From Variovorax paradoxus (GTDB lineage: Bacteria > Pseudomonadota > Gammaproteobacteria > Burkholderiales > Burkholderiaceae_C), in the NCBI RefSeq assembly GCF_030815855.1, contig NZ_JAUSXG010000001.1, forward strand, positions 5,022,001 to 5,086,000: a stretch of 64,000 bases of DNA, written 5' to 3'. The translations under genes and the position numbers were made by a program. The notes beneath the pieces were generated by a model that searched no databases, was not told the origin of the DNA, and saw only the letters and a list, made by a program, of their open reading frames with translations. Shown here one piece after another: positions 1-8,385 of the stretch (the first letter of the stretch is position 1; the number at the start of each line of letters is the position of its first letter).

Positions 1-552
1 ATAGGTTTCGGTCACCGCATACGGCTGCGCATCGGCCACGGCAGCGGCTTCGGTCAGCATGTCTTCGGGCAGCGCGATCACCACCGGACCGGGCCGGCCC
101 GAGGTGGCGACGTGGAAAGCACGAGAGACCAGCTCGGGCACGCGCGCCGGATCGTCGATCTGCACCACCCACTTGGCCATGGTGCCGAAGACCGCGCCGT
201 AGTCGAGCTCCTGGAAGGCCTCGCGGCCGAGGGCCTCGCGCGCGACCTGGCCCACGAAGAGCAGCAGCGGCGTCGAATCCTGGTGCGCGATGTGCACGCC
301 GGCCGCGGCATTGGTGGCGCCCGGTCCGCGCGTGACGAAACAGATGCCCGGCTTGCCCGTGAGCTTGCCCTGCGCCTCGGCCATCATCGTGGCGCCGCCT
401 TCCTGGCGGCACACCGTGACGTCGATCGATGCATCGTGCAGCGCGTCGAGCACCGCCAGAAAGCTTTCGCCGGGCACGCAGAAGAGCTGCTCGACGCCAT
501 GGGTGATGAGCTGGTCGACCAGGATCTGGCCGCCGGTGCGGGAAGAAGTCAT
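1..552 (-). CDS. Thiamine-diphosphate-dependent enzyme (acetolactate synthase-like), N-terminal part
   Basis: The first 184 codons of a ThDP-binding enzyme; the rest lies beyond the left end of the window. Seen: an N-terminal pyrimidine-binding domain with the FCVPGES segment near residue 30, the conserved RQEGG containing the glutamate that activates ThDP, then TGKPG and TRGPGATNAA. This layout is typical of the acetolactate synthase, benzoylformate decarboxylase and oxalyl-CoA decarboxylase superfamily, so the exact reaction cannot be set from this fragment. It is the last visible gene of a minus-strand series with an aminotransferase and a binding protein. A role in 2-oxoacid metabolism downstream of transamination is inference. 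Repeat C1 separates it from the aminotransferase gene. Confidence 0.85.
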   Translation of the reverse strand, partial: MTSSRTGGQILVDQLITHGVEQLFCVPGESFLAVLDALHDASIDVTVCRQEGGATMMAEAQGKLTGKPGICFVTRGPGATNAAAGVHIAHQDSTPLLLFVGQVAREALGREAFQELDYGAVFGTMAKWVVQIDDPARVPELVSRAFHVATSGRPGPVVIALPEDMLTEAAAVADAQPYAVTETY

Positions 553-580
553 GTGCACTCCGAAGGATAGGTATTCGTAC

Positions 581-697
581 TGGCTCCTTCCCCCTCCGGG
601 GGAAGGTTGGGATGGGGGCACGGGGCGTTGGATGCGCTCACAGCGATTGCTGCGGCGCCGGCCCCCACCCCTGCCCTCCCCCGGAAGGGGAGGGAGA
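581..697. repeat. Repeat family C, copy 1 (double-hairpin palindrome)
   Basis: Two strong hairpins joined by complementary segments. Hairpin 1 pairs CCTTCCCCC (586-594) with GGGGGAAGG (598-606). Hairpin 2 pairs CCCTCCCC (674-681) with GGGGAGGG (687-694). The inner GGTTGGGATGGGGGC pairs imperfectly with GCCCCCACCCC, so the whole unit can fold as a cruciform. It lies between two same-strand genes. A second copy in opposite orientation is at 22941-23040. Confidence 0.75.
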
Positions 698-706
698 AAT
701 GCGGGG

Positions 707-1954
707 TCATTCGAGAGCTTCGCATGCGGCGGCAATTCGCGCACACGCCTCTTCCAGCTGCGCCACCGACGTCGCATACGAAATGCGGAAATACGGGGCA
801 AGCCCGAACACGCTGCCCGGCACCACGGCCACTTCGTAGTCCTGCAGCAGGTAGCTGCAGAAATCGCTGTCGGTCTGCAGCAGCGTGCCACTGCGCGTGC
901 GCCGTCCGAGCACGCCCGCGCAACTCGCAAACGTATAGAAAGCGCCTTCGGGCACGCGGCAATGCAGGCCCGGTGCGCGGTTCAATGCGGCCACCACGAA
1001 ATCGCGGCGTGCCTGAAAGTCGCCGCACCGCTCGGCCACGATGTCTTGCGGCCCCGTGAGCGCTTCGATCGCGGCCGCCTGGCTCACCGATGAGGGGCAC
1101 GAGGTCGATTGGCTCTGCACCACCGCCATCGCCGCGATCAAGGCGCGCGGCCCTGCCCCGTAGCCGACGCGCCAGCCCGTCATCGCATAGGCCTTCGACA
1201 CGCCGTTGACGGTAAGCGTGCGCTCGCGCAGCCGCGGCTCCACGGCCCCCGGCGTGGCAAATGCCAGGCCGTCGTAAAGGATGTGTTCGTAGATATCGTC
1301 GGCCAGCACCCACACTGCGGGATGCCGCAGCAGCACTTCGCACAATGGTGCGAGCTGCGCCGTGCTGTAGGCCGCGCCGCTCGGGTTCGATGGCGAGTTC
1401 AGGAACAGCCAGCGCGTGCGCGACGTGATAGCCGCCTCGAGTTGCGCAGCGGCCATCCGGAAACCATTGACCTCGCTGCAGGGCACACTCACCGGCACGC
1501 CGCCGCAGATCTGCACGATGTCGGCGTATGAGGTCCAGTAGGGCGCGGGCAGGATCACCTCGTCACCCGGGTTCAGGCTGGCCATCAGCGCATTGAAGAT
1601 CACCTGCTTGGCGCCCGCGCCCACGCTGATTTCATTCAATGCAAAGTCCAGCCCGTTGTCGCGCCTGAACTTGAGCTGCACCGCGGCCTTCATGGCCGGG
1701 CTGCCATCGAGCACGGTGTAGCGCGTGTCGCCGCGCGCCATGGCGCGGGCCGCGGCGGCGAGGATGTGCTCGGGCGTGTCGAAGTCCGGCTCGCCCGCGC
1801 CCAGCACGATCACCGGCCGGCCGGCACGCTTGAGCGCGTTGGCATGGTCGGTGATGCGCAGGATTTCCGACACCCCGATGGCGCGCACGCGCTGCGCGGG
1901 CACGAACGCGGCCGCCGAAGAAGGCGCGGAATCGAGAAGAACAGCAGCTGTCAC
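707..1954 (-). CDS. Class I/II PLP-dependent aminotransferase (aspartate aminotransferase-like)
   Basis: A 415-residue fold-type I aminotransferase that should move an amino group from an amino acid to a 2-oxoacid in the cytoplasm. Seen: GAGEPDFDTPEHI near the N-terminus, the NSPSNPSGA segment, the DDIYEHI segment, and NGVSKAYAMTGWRVGY, which carries the PLP-binding lysine. These mark the AspC/AlaA-like subgroup. The start is a GTG whose first bases overlap the stop of the upstream binding-protein gene (GTGA), so translation is probably coupled. The neighbourhood (aminoadipate-semialdehyde-type dehydrogenase, amino acid binding protein) suggests an amino acid catabolic role, perhaps lysine-related. 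The substrate is not shown by the sequence. Confidence 0.88.
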   Translation of the reverse strand: MTAAVLLDSAPSSAAAFVPAQRVRAIGVSEILRITDHANALKRAGRPVIVLGAGEPDFDTPEHILAAAARAMARGDTRYTVLDGSPAMKAAVQLKFRRDNGLDFALNEISVGAGAKQVIFNALMASLNPGDEVILPAPYWTSYADIVQICGGVPVSVPCSEVNGFRMAAAQLEAAITSRTRWLFLNSPSNPSGAAYSTAQLAPLCEVLLRHPAVWVLADDIYEHILYDGLAFATPGAVEPRLRERTLTVNGVSKAYAMTGWRVGYGAGPRALIAAMAVVQSQSTSCPSSVSQAAAIEALTGPQDIVAERCGDFQARRDFVVAALNRAPGLHCRVPEGAFYTFASCAGVLGRRTRSGTLLQTDSDFCSYLLQDYEVAVVPGSVFGLAPYFRISYATSVAQLEEACARIAAACEALE

Positions 1955-2856
1955 TTCGCGTAGGCCTCCAGCGGCTTGTCGTTGGGTTCGGCGATGAGCT
2001 GCTTGAGCGCCGCGCTCATCGGCAGGTTCAGGCTGGTGTTCTTCGGCGGAATCGGCGCGACGAACCACCTGGTGTAGATCTTCTCGAGTTCGCCGCTCTT
2101 CATGAGCTTGCGCAGCGCATCGTCCACCGCCGTCTTGAACGCCGGATCGTCCTTGCGGAACAGCAGCGCGATCGGCTCGGAACCCAGCGCCTCGCCGACG
2201 ATGCGGTAGGCCGACGGGTTCTTCGCGTTCGCGATGATGCCCGCGAGCAGGTTGTCGTCGAGCACGAACGCATCGGCGCGGCCCGACTCCATCAGCAGGA
2301 AGCTCTCGAGGTGGTCCTTGCCGAGCATCGTGGTGATGGTGGTGTTCTGCGCACGCTCGCGCTTGCGCAGCAGCTGCACGGCGGTGGTGCCGGTGGAGGC
2401 CGACACGGTGCGGCCCGCCAGCTGGTCGAGCGAGCCGATGCCCGAATCGACCTTGGTGGCCATCCGCACCTCGCTCACATAGGTGGTGAGCGCGAAGGCC
2501 ACCTGCTGCTGGCGCGCGGTGTTGTTGGTGGTGGGGCCGCAGCCGATATCGAGCGTGCCGTTCTGCACCAGCGGAATGGTGTTCTGCGCCGTCACCGCCA
2601 TGTATTCGAGCTTGGCCGACGGTGCGATGTCCTTCAGCACGCGCTCGCAGAGCTCGACGTGGTAGCCCACGTACTTCTCGTTCGCGCCCAGCATGTAGGC
2701 CATGGGCGGCGAGGCCTCGCGCACGCCGAGCACGGCCTTGCCGCTCGTCTTGATCTTGTCGAGCGTGCCGCCGGTGGGGGCTTGCTGCGCGGTGGCGCTG
2801 CCGAATGCAAGCGCGAGCAGCGCTGCGGTGGCGAGGATCTTCAGTTGCTTTGTCAT
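1951..2856 (-). CDS. Polar amino acid ABC transporter substrate-binding protein
   Basis: A periplasmic binding protein of 301 residues in the SBP_bac_3 (glutamate/aspartate/lysine) family. Residues 1-23 form a signal peptide ending ATAQ. The mature chain has the two-lobe pattern, including GTLDIGCGPTTNN, VSASTGTTAVQ, GRADAFVLDD and KIYTRWF. An AGGAGA ribosome site lies upstream of the ATG. No permease or ATPase gene of this transporter lies next to it, so it either shares components encoded elsewhere or is a solo binding protein. The gene overlaps the aminotransferase start by four bases and follows the aldehyde dehydrogenase gene after repeat A1. Confidence 0.88.
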   Translation of the reverse strand: MTKQLKILATAALLALAFGSATAQQAPTGGTLDKIKTSGKAVLGVREASPPMAYMLGANEKYVGYHVELCERVLKDIAPSAKLEYMAVTAQNTIPLVQNGTLDIGCGPTTNNTARQQQVAFALTTYVSEVRMATKVDSGIGSLDQLAGRTVSASTGTTAVQLLRKRERAQNTTITTMLGKDHLESFLLMESGRADAFVLDDNLLAGIIANAKNPSAYRIVGEALGSEPIALLFRKDDPAFKTAVDDALRKLMKSGELEKIYTRWFVAPIPPKNTSLNLPMSAALKQLIAEPNDKPLEAYAK

Positions 2857-2907
2857 CTTCTCTGTCTCCTGGTAATTTTTCTTCGAAGGGCGCGGCATGC
2901 TTTTTCG

Positions 2908-3004
2908 TGGGACATCGCGGAACCGGCTTCGCCGGGCCGCAGATGTCGCCTCCGGCAGGGGGTTGGAGAAGCGACACGAAGTGCGCGGAGCCTGGGGGCG
3001 AGCC
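2908..3004 (-). repeat. Repeat family A, copy 1, abutting the stop codon of the aldehyde dehydrogenase gene
   Basis: A structured intergenic repeat of about 97 bp. Outer stem GACATC (2911-2916) pairs with GATGTC (2942-2947) around a conserved inner hairpin containing CCGGC-TTC-GCCGG. A small C-run/G-run hairpin and GCGACAC-GAA-GTGCGC follow. In the sense of the upstream gene, the element begins immediately after the TGA stop with GGCTCGCCCCCAGG. The other copies are at 26275-26370 and 35952-36048. Confidence 0.8.
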
Positions 3005-4546
3005 TCAATCCCCGATATCGAACGTGACACCCTGCGCAAGCGGCAGCGCGGTCGAATAGTTGATCGTGTTCGTCGCGCGGCGCATGTACGCCTTCCAGCT
3101 GTCGGAGCCGGCTTCGCGCCCGCCGCCGGTTTCTTTCTCGCCACCGAAGGCGCCGCCGATTTCGGCACCGCTCGGCCCGATGTTGACGTTGGCAATGCCG
3201 CAGTCGGAACCGGCGCTGGACATGAAGCGCTCGGCCTCGCGCACGTTGAGCGTGAAGATCGACGACGACAGGCCCGCGCCCACCGCGTTGTGCCACTCGA
3301 TGGCGTCGTCGAGCGAGCTGTAGCGCACCACATAAAGAATGGGTGCGAAGGTTTCGCGCAGCACCGGGCCTGCGTGCGACTTCAGCTCCACGAGTGCGGG
3401 GCGCACGTAGTAGGCGTCATTGGTACCGATGCCTTCGACGCGCTGCCCGCCATGCACCGTCGCGCCGATCTCTCGGCTTTCGCTCAATGCCTTCTGCATG
3501 CCGTCGAACGCCGCGCGGTCGATCAGCGGCCCGACCAGCGTGCCGGCTTCGCGTGGATCGCCGACCCGCACATTGCCGTACACCTTGGCGAGCTTGGGCA
3601 CCAGCGCGTCGTACACGCTGTCGTGCACGAACAGGCGGCGCAGCGTGGTGCAGCGCTGGCCGGCCGTGCCCATGGCCGAGAACGCGATGCCGCGCAGCGT
3701 GAGGTCCAAGTCGGCCGAGGGCGTGACGATGGCGGCGTTGTTGCCGCCGAGTTCGAGAATCGCGCGGGCAAAGCGTGCGGCCAGCTTCGGCCCCACCTGC
3801 CGGCCCATCGCGGTGGAGCCGGTGGCCGAGAGAATCGGCACCCGGTGGTCGTCGACCAGCACCTCGCCGATGTCGCGCTGGCCCAGCAGCAGGCCGAGCA
3901 GGCCTTCGGGCGCATCTTCGCCGAAACGCGCGATGGCGCGCTGCGCGATGGCATGCACGGCCAGCGCGGTGAGCGGGGTTTTCTCGGACGGCTTCCACAC
4001 CACCGAGTCGCCGCACACCAGTGCCAGCGCCGCGTTCCACGACCACACCGCCACCGGAAAGTTGAAGGCCGAGATCACGCCGCACACGCCCAGCGGATGC
4101 CAGGTTTCCATCATGCGGTGCTCGGCGCGCTCGGTGGCCAGGGTCAGGCCGTAGAGCTGGCGCGAGAGGCCGACCGCGAAGTCGCAGATGTCGATCATTT
4201 CCTGCACTTCGCCCGCGCCTTCGGTCGGAATCTTGCCGGCTTCGAGCGTGACGAGGCGGCCGAGGTCGCTCTTGGCGGCGCGCAGTTCTTCGCCCAGCAA
4301 GCGCACGAGTTCGCCGCGGCGCGGCGCGGGCACATTGCGCCAGGCCTTGAAGGCGTCGTGGGCGTGGCCGATGGCCGCGGCCGCCTCTGCCGCGGTGGTC
4401 TGCGGCACCTGCGCAATCAGCTCGCCGGTGACCGGCGAGCGCACCGCCAGCTGGCCACCGGTGTAGGCGGCGCGGGACACGCCGAGGCGCTGCAGCAGCT
4501 GTTCGACTTCGGCAGGGAGGGAGACAGGGGCTTGAGCTTCGGACAT
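3005..4546 (-). CDS. amaB: L-aminoadipate-semialdehyde / piperideine-6-carboxylate dehydrogenase (ALDH7 family)
   Basis: A 513-residue NAD(P)-dependent aldehyde dehydrogenase. Full-length features are seen: SAFNFPVAVWSWN, the NAD-binding GSTAMGRQVG, the general-base region ELGGNNAAIV, and the catalytic cysteine in GTAGQRCTTLRRLFVH. The NNAAIV and RCTTLRR signatures are those of the ALDH7/antiquitin group, which oxidises 2-aminoadipate semialdehyde (in equilibrium with piperideine-6-carboxylate) to 2-aminoadipate in lysine degradation. It heads a minus-strand group with an amino acid binding protein and an aminotransferase, which fits lysine or pipecolate catabolism. The start ATG follows a purine-rich stretch near 4560. 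The exact substrate is inferred from the family. Confidence 0.85.
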   Translation of the reverse strand: MSEAQAPVSLPAEVEQLLQRLGVSRAAYTGGQLAVRSPVTGELIAQVPQTTAAEAAAAIGHAHDAFKAWRNVPAPRRGELVRLLGEELRAAKSDLGRLVTLEAGKIPTEGAGEVQEMIDICDFAVGLSRQLYGLTLATERAEHRMMETWHPLGVCGVISAFNFPVAVWSWNAALALVCGDSVVWKPSEKTPLTALAVHAIAQRAIARFGEDAPEGLLGLLLGQRDIGEVLVDDHRVPILSATGSTAMGRQVGPKLAARFARAILELGGNNAAIVTPSADLDLTLRGIAFSAMGTAGQRCTTLRRLFVHDSVYDALVPKLAKVYGNVRVGDPREAGTLVGPLIDRAAFDGMQKALSESREIGATVHGGQRVEGIGTNDAYYVRPALVELKSHAGPVLRETFAPILYVVRYSSLDDAIEWHNAVGAGLSSSIFTLNVREAERFMSSAGSDCGIANVNIGPSGAEIGGAFGGEKETGGGREAGSDSWKAYMRRATNTINYSTALPLAQGVTFDIGD

Positions 4547-4785
4547 GGGCGCGCTCCGGGAAGGAGGAGGAGAAGAAGAAAGAAGGAAAGGCAGCGGGAA
4601 ACCCGGTCAATATCTGCGAATCCCGTGCGCTTGCCTAGTGAAAAAACGGAAGGACCTGATGCGTTTGCGGAATGAACTCGGGCCGGGCCTCCTGTGCGAC
4701 GGGCTGCGCGCCTACGCGCACTCGCTCAGACAGCATCCAAGATGCGTCACCTCCGCACGCCCGCGCTGCACCGCACCGCACGCCC

Positions 4786-5286
4786 ATGAAAGCGATCCGC
4801 TATCTCTACGCCGCGATCCATGCACTGATGGCGCTCGCCTTCGCCGCCGCATCGCTCGTCCTGATCGTCATCGCGGCGCGCGCCGGCTGGGGTGCGGTCT
4901 TGCAGGGCCTCGATCTTCCGGCGGCCGAGGCGATCATCGAGGCGGTGGGCCTGCTGGCGGCCGCTGTCGTGGCGCTGCAGATCTCGCAGACCGTGCTGGA
5001 AGAAGAGGTGATTCGGGACGCGCACATCGGCGCGCCGACTCGGGTGCGCCGGTTTCTCTCACGGTTCATGGTGGTGATCGTGGTCGCCGTCGCGGTGGAA
5101 GGGCTGGTCGCGACATTCAAGGCGCGTGAAACGCCCGGGTTGATGCTGCACGCCTCCGCGATGCTCGGCGCCGTCGGACTTCTGATGGCAGGCTGGGGCG
5201 TTTTCATCCGGCTCAACCGTTACGCCGAGGAACTGGAGCCCGAGGCGATGGCGGAAGCCAAGCGCGAGGACAGCAAGCTGAAATGA
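4786..5286 (+). CDS. Small integral membrane protein of unknown function
   Basis: A 166-residue protein I do not recognise. Four hydrophobic stretches are visible, roughly residues 6-31, 47-66, 91-108 and 120-140, with charged loops between (EEEVIRDAH; TRVRRF) and a charged, Lys/Glu-rich C-terminus. It looks like an inner-membrane protein with both ends probably cytoplasmic. I chose the ATG at 4786 because the membrane segment begins there. The in-frame extension back to 4672 is Arg/Pro-rich and looks untranslated. There is no clear Shine-Dalgarno site. It stands alone between the aldehyde dehydrogenase gene (divergent) and an IclR gene (convergent). Confidence 0.6.
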   Translation: MKAIRYLYAAIHALMALAFAAASLVLIVIAARAGWGAVLQGLDLPAAEAIIEAVGLLAAAVVALQISQTVLEEEVIRDAHIGAPTRVRRFLSRFMVVIVVAVAVEGLVATFKARETPGLMLHASAMLGAVGLLMAGWGVFIRLNRYAEELEPEAMAEAKREDSKLK

Positions 5287-5307
5287 ACGGCACCGCCGAA
5301 GCCGCCC

Positions 5308-6165
5308 TTAGACGGGTTCGGGCGCGTCGGGCAGCGGAATCTTCTGCCCCGCCGGCGACCCCGCCAAACTCTGCGCCGGCCGCCTCAGCGTTGCATCGAA
5401 GGGATTGATCTTCGGCCCGATGGCCGTGGCTTCGCGCTTGAGCAGCTCGACGACCGTGGGCATGCGGTCGGCGTTGAGCCGGTCGGCAATCGTGCCGACG
5501 CTCAGCGCAGCCACGGCACGCCCTTCTCGATCGAGGATCGGCACCGCCACGCCGGCCATGCCTTCGAGCAGGCCGGTGTTGCGCCCCGCATAGCCGGCCT
5601 GGCGCACGCGCTCGATCTCGGTGCGCAGATACACCTCGTCGTACACGCCGTACTCGCGCACGCGCGAGAGGTTGAAGCGGATCACTTCCTCGCGCTCCGC
5701 TTCTGGCAGAAACGCCAGGATCGCGAGCGCGCCCTGCCCCACGCCCAGCGCAATGCGCCCGCCGATGTCGCCCGTGAACGAGCGGATCGGAAACGGCCCT
5801 TCGCTGCGGTCGAGGCAGATCGCGTCGAAGCCGCTGCGTGCCAGCAGGAAGATGCTGTCGCCCAGGCTCGCGCAGAGGCGCAGCAATACGGGCCGGCAAA
5901 TGGAGCGCAGGTCGCCGGGGTTGCCGGCGCTGGCCGCGAGCGCGAAGAAATCGATGCTCAACCGGTACAGCTTGCTGCGCTCGTCCTGCTCGACCATGCC
6001 CTCGGCCATGAGCGATTGCAGCAACCGGTGCGTGGTGGCCTGCGTGAGGCCCACGGACCGTGCGATCTGGGTCACGCGGCCGCCTTCGGCCTGCACCGCG
6101 CCGAGTGCGCGGAGCACCGAAAACACACGCGGGATGCCGCCGCTCGCGGCCGTGGGGGTTTCCAT
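5308..6165 (-). CDS. IclR-family transcriptional regulator of the adjacent amine uptake/oxidation operon
   Basis: A 285-residue regulator. The N-terminal winged helix-turn-helix (residues 10-70) contains ITQIARSVGL-like and ATTHRLLQSLM segments. The C-terminal IclR effector domain (about 85-260) contains RSFTGDIGGRIALGVGQGALAILAFLP and GMAGVAVPILDREG. It is transcribed away from the transporter/amine dehydrogenase operon starting at 6368, and a perfect 17-bp palindrome lies between them, so it most likely controls that operon and itself. Its ATG is preceded by AGGAGAAGGC. The effector is unknown. Confidence 0.88.
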   Translation of the reverse strand: METPTAASGGIPRVFSVLRALGAVQAEGGRVTQIARSVGLTQATTHRLLQSLMAEGMVEQDERSKLYRLSIDFFALAASAGNPGDLRSICRPVLLRLCASLGDSIFLLARSGFDAICLDRSEGPFPIRSFTGDIGGRIALGVGQGALAILAFLPEAEREEVIRFNLSRVREYGVYDEVYLRTEIERVRQAGYAGRNTGLLEGMAGVAVPILDREGRAVAALSVGTIADRLNADRMPTVVELLKREATAIGPKINPFDATLRRPAQSLAGSPAGQKIPLPDAPEPV

Positions 6166-6206
6166 GCCTTCTCCTGTGGAATTTCCAACTCAGTTTCCGC
6201 CATGAT

Positions 6207-6223
6207 ATTCCGTTGAACGGAAT
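6207..6223. promoter_or_regulatory. Probable IclR operator (perfect palindrome)
   Basis: ATTCCGTT-G-AACGGAAT is a perfect 8+1+8 inverted repeat between the divergent IclR gene and the ABC transporter operon. IclR-family proteins commonly bind short palindromes of this GGAA/TTCC type near their own promoter. A further partial match (GGAAATATTC at 6231-6240) follows. Function is inferred from position and symmetry. Confidence 0.6.
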
Positions 6224-6367
6224 AAATCGCGGAAATATTCTGATTAATGGAATACCCGAGGCGAACTGGCGTGATCGTTGCAATAGAGTGAATTGAAAGT
6301 TCTCTCTTGTCCATGGCGCGCACCAAGGTGCTGCACGCCATTCACGACCGCGCAGAAAGGCCCTTCC

Positions 6368-7441
6368 ATGTCATTCCTACGGCTCACCGACGTGACCAAG
6401 TTCTACGGCGCCACCCGCGCCGTGTCGGCCATGAACCTCACGGTGGAGAAGGGCGAGTTCGTGTCGCTGCTCGGCCCCTCGGGCTGCGGCAAGACCACCA
6501 CGCTGCAGATGATTGCGGGCTTCGAGGCCGTGTCGAGCGGGCGCATCGAGCTCGCGGGCAAGGACATCACGCATGCAAAGGCCAACACGCGAGGCCTGGG
6601 CATCGTGTTCCAGACCTACGCCCTCTTCCCGCACATGACGGTGGCCGACAACGTGAGCTTCGGCCTTGAGATGCGCAAGATGCCGAAAGCCGAACGCGCT
6701 GAACGGGTGAAGCAGGCGCTCGCGCTCGTTCATCTCGAAGCGCACGCCGCGCGCTACCCGCGCGAGCTCTCGGGCGGCCAGCGCCAGCGCGTGGCACTGG
6801 CCCGCGCGCTCGTGATCGAGCCGCCGGTGCTGCTGCTGGACGAACCGCTCTCCAACCTCGACGCCAAGCTGCGCGAGGAAATGCAGTTCGAGCTGCGCCA
6901 GATCCAGCGCAAGGTCGGCACCACCACGGTGATGGTCACGCACGACCAGAGCGAAGCCATGTCCATCAGCGACCGCGTGGTGGTGATGGAAGGCGGCTGC
7001 GCCACGCAGATCGACCACCCGCACCGCGTGTACGAGCACCCGAGCACGCGCTTCATTTCGACTTTCGTGGGCAAGGCCAACCTGCTGAACGCACGCGTCA
7101 CGGCCTGTGGCGCGCGCAGCTGCCATGTCGAGGTCGCTTCGCTCACGGTCGAGGTGGACGACACCGGCTACAAGCCGGGCGACCGGGTGCTGATGAGCGT
7201 TCGCCCCGAAAAACTGCAGCTGGTGGAGGCCGGCCGCGGCCGCCTCGACGGCCAGGTACGGGAGCGCTTCTTCCTTGGCAGCCAATGGCTCTACCGCCTG
7301 GGCACGCCCGCCGGCGACCTGATGGTGCTGAGCCCCAACGACGGCCGCGAAGCACTCGACGAAGGCAACGCGACCGGCATCGACTGGCCCGCGCATTGCA
7401 CGCGCCTGTTGCCGGCCGAAGAGGTGGCGGTGGCCGCATGA
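6368..7441 (+). CDS. ABC transporter ATP-binding protein, spermidine/putrescine (PotA) type
   Basis: A 357-residue cytoplasmic ATPase of an importer. Seen: Walker A GPSGCGKTT, Q-loop VFQTYALFPHM, signature LSGGQRQRVALARAL, Walker B LLLDEPLSNLD, the switch His in VTHDQSEAM, and a C-terminal TOBE-type regulatory region after about residue 240. Length and domain order match PotA/PotG proteins. The chosen ATG has AAAGG upstream; an earlier in-frame start at 6293 would add a basic, non-homologous leader. It is the first gene of an operon with two permeases, three redox subunits and a binding protein. Confidence 0.92.
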   Translation: MSFLRLTDVTKFYGATRAVSAMNLTVEKGEFVSLLGPSGCGKTTTLQMIAGFEAVSSGRIELAGKDITHAKANTRGLGIVFQTYALFPHMTVADNVSFGLEMRKMPKAERAERVKQALALVHLEAHAARYPRELSGGQRQRVALARALVIEPPVLLLDEPLSNLDAKLREEMQFELRQIQRKVGTTTVMVTHDQSEAMSISDRVVVMEGGCATQIDHPHRVYEHPSTRFISTFVGKANLLNARVTACGARSCHVEVASLTVEVDDTGYKPGDRVLMSVRPEKLQLVEAGRGRLDGQVRERFFLGSQWLYRLGTPAGDLMVLSPNDGREALDEGNATGIDWPAHCTRLLPAEEVAVAA

Positions 7442-8298
7442 GCGGAATGAAGAACAAGGCCACGCCATGGTGGCTGTCGGGCCCGGCGCTGCTGCTGTTC
7501 GCGGCCCTGCTGATGGTGCCGCTCGCGCTCACCGCCGTGCTCTCGTTCAATGTCTACGACCCGGCCACCGGACCGAAGGCCGGCGAGTTCACGCTGGAGC
7601 ACTACGCGCACGTGTTCACCGACTCGTACTACCACGGCATCTTCTGGCGCACCTTCTGGATCTCGGGCCTCGTCACGCTGATCTGCGTAGTGGTCGGCGC
7701 GCCCGAGGCCTACGTGCTGAGCCGCATGCGCAACCCGTGGCGTTCGGTGCTGCTGCTGGTGGTGCTGGCGCCGCTGCTGGTTTCGGTGGTGGTGCGCGCC
7801 TTCGGCTGGAGCATGCTGCTCGGCCCCGAAGGTGCGGTGAACGGCCTGTTGCGGCTGGTCGGTATCGGGCCGGTGAAGATGCTCTACACCGAGACCGCGG
7901 TGATCGTCGCGCTGGTCCACGTGATGCTGCCCTTCATGGTGATTCCGGTGTGGACCTCGTTGCAGAAGCTCGATGCGGGCGTGGAGAACGCCGCACTGTC
8001 GCTCAAGGCGTCGCACTTCACCGCGCTCAGGCGCATCGTGCTGCCGCAGGTGATGCCGGGCATTCTCTCGGGCAGCCTGATCGTGTTCGGCCTGGCCGCA
8101 AGCTCGTTTGCGATTCCGGGGCTTTTGGGCGGGCGCCGGTTGAAGATGGTCGCGACGGTCGTTTACGACGAGTACCTCAGCGAATTGAACTGGCCCTTGG
8201 GCGCCGCCGTTGCACTCACGTTGCTTGTCGCGAATCTCATCGTGATGCTGAGCTACAACCGCCTCGTCGAAGGCCGCTACAAGAAAGCGCTCGGGTGA
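7438..8298 (+). CDS. ABC transporter permease, PotB type
   Basis: A 286-residue inner-membrane permease with about six transmembrane segments. Before the last segments it has the EAA-type loop VENAALSLKASHFTALRRIVLPQVMPGI, which contacts the ATPase. It belongs to the PotB/CysW permease family. Its ATG overlaps the stop of the ATPase gene (ATGA), indicating translational coupling. Together with the next permease it should form the membrane channel of the importer. The substrate is discussed with the binding protein at 12053. Confidence 0.9.
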   Translation: MSGMKNKATPWWLSGPALLLFAALLMVPLALTAVLSFNVYDPATGPKAGEFTLEHYAHVFTDSYYHGIFWRTFWISGLVTLICVVVGAPEAYVLSRMRNPWRSVLLLVVLAPLLVSVVVRAFGWSMLLGPEGAVNGLLRLVGIGPVKMLYTETAVIVALVHVMLPFMVIPVWTSLQKLDAGVENAALSLKASHFTALRRIVLPQVMPGILSGSLIVFGLAASSFAIPGLLGGRRLKMVATVVYDEYLSELNWPLGAAVALTLLVANLIVMLSYNRLVEGRYKKALG

Positions 8299-8300
8299 TA

Positions 8301-8370
8301 TGACCCCCACGCTCCATCACTTCGTGTATTCGCTGCCCCCCGTGGGGGCGCAGGCCCCCCTTGGGGCGGC
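8301..8370. repeat. Repeat family B, copy 1, between the two permease genes
   Basis: A GC-rich element of about 70 bp starting CCCCCACGCT and containing CACTTCGTGT and the hairpin TGCCCCCCGTGGGGGCGC, followed by a second C-run/G-run hairpin (GGCCCCCC-TT-GGGGCGGCC). It interrupts an otherwise tightly packed operon. A related copy in opposite orientation lies at 32881-32953 between gatC and gatA. Confidence 0.65.
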
Positions 8371-8385
8371 CCGGCGGGAGACCTC

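Noticed and set aside
2897..4675. Plus-strand open frame of 592 codons
   Set aside because: It is antisense to the aldehyde dehydrogenase gene; composition is His/Arg/Gly-rich without motifs, as expected from a GC-rich shadow frame.
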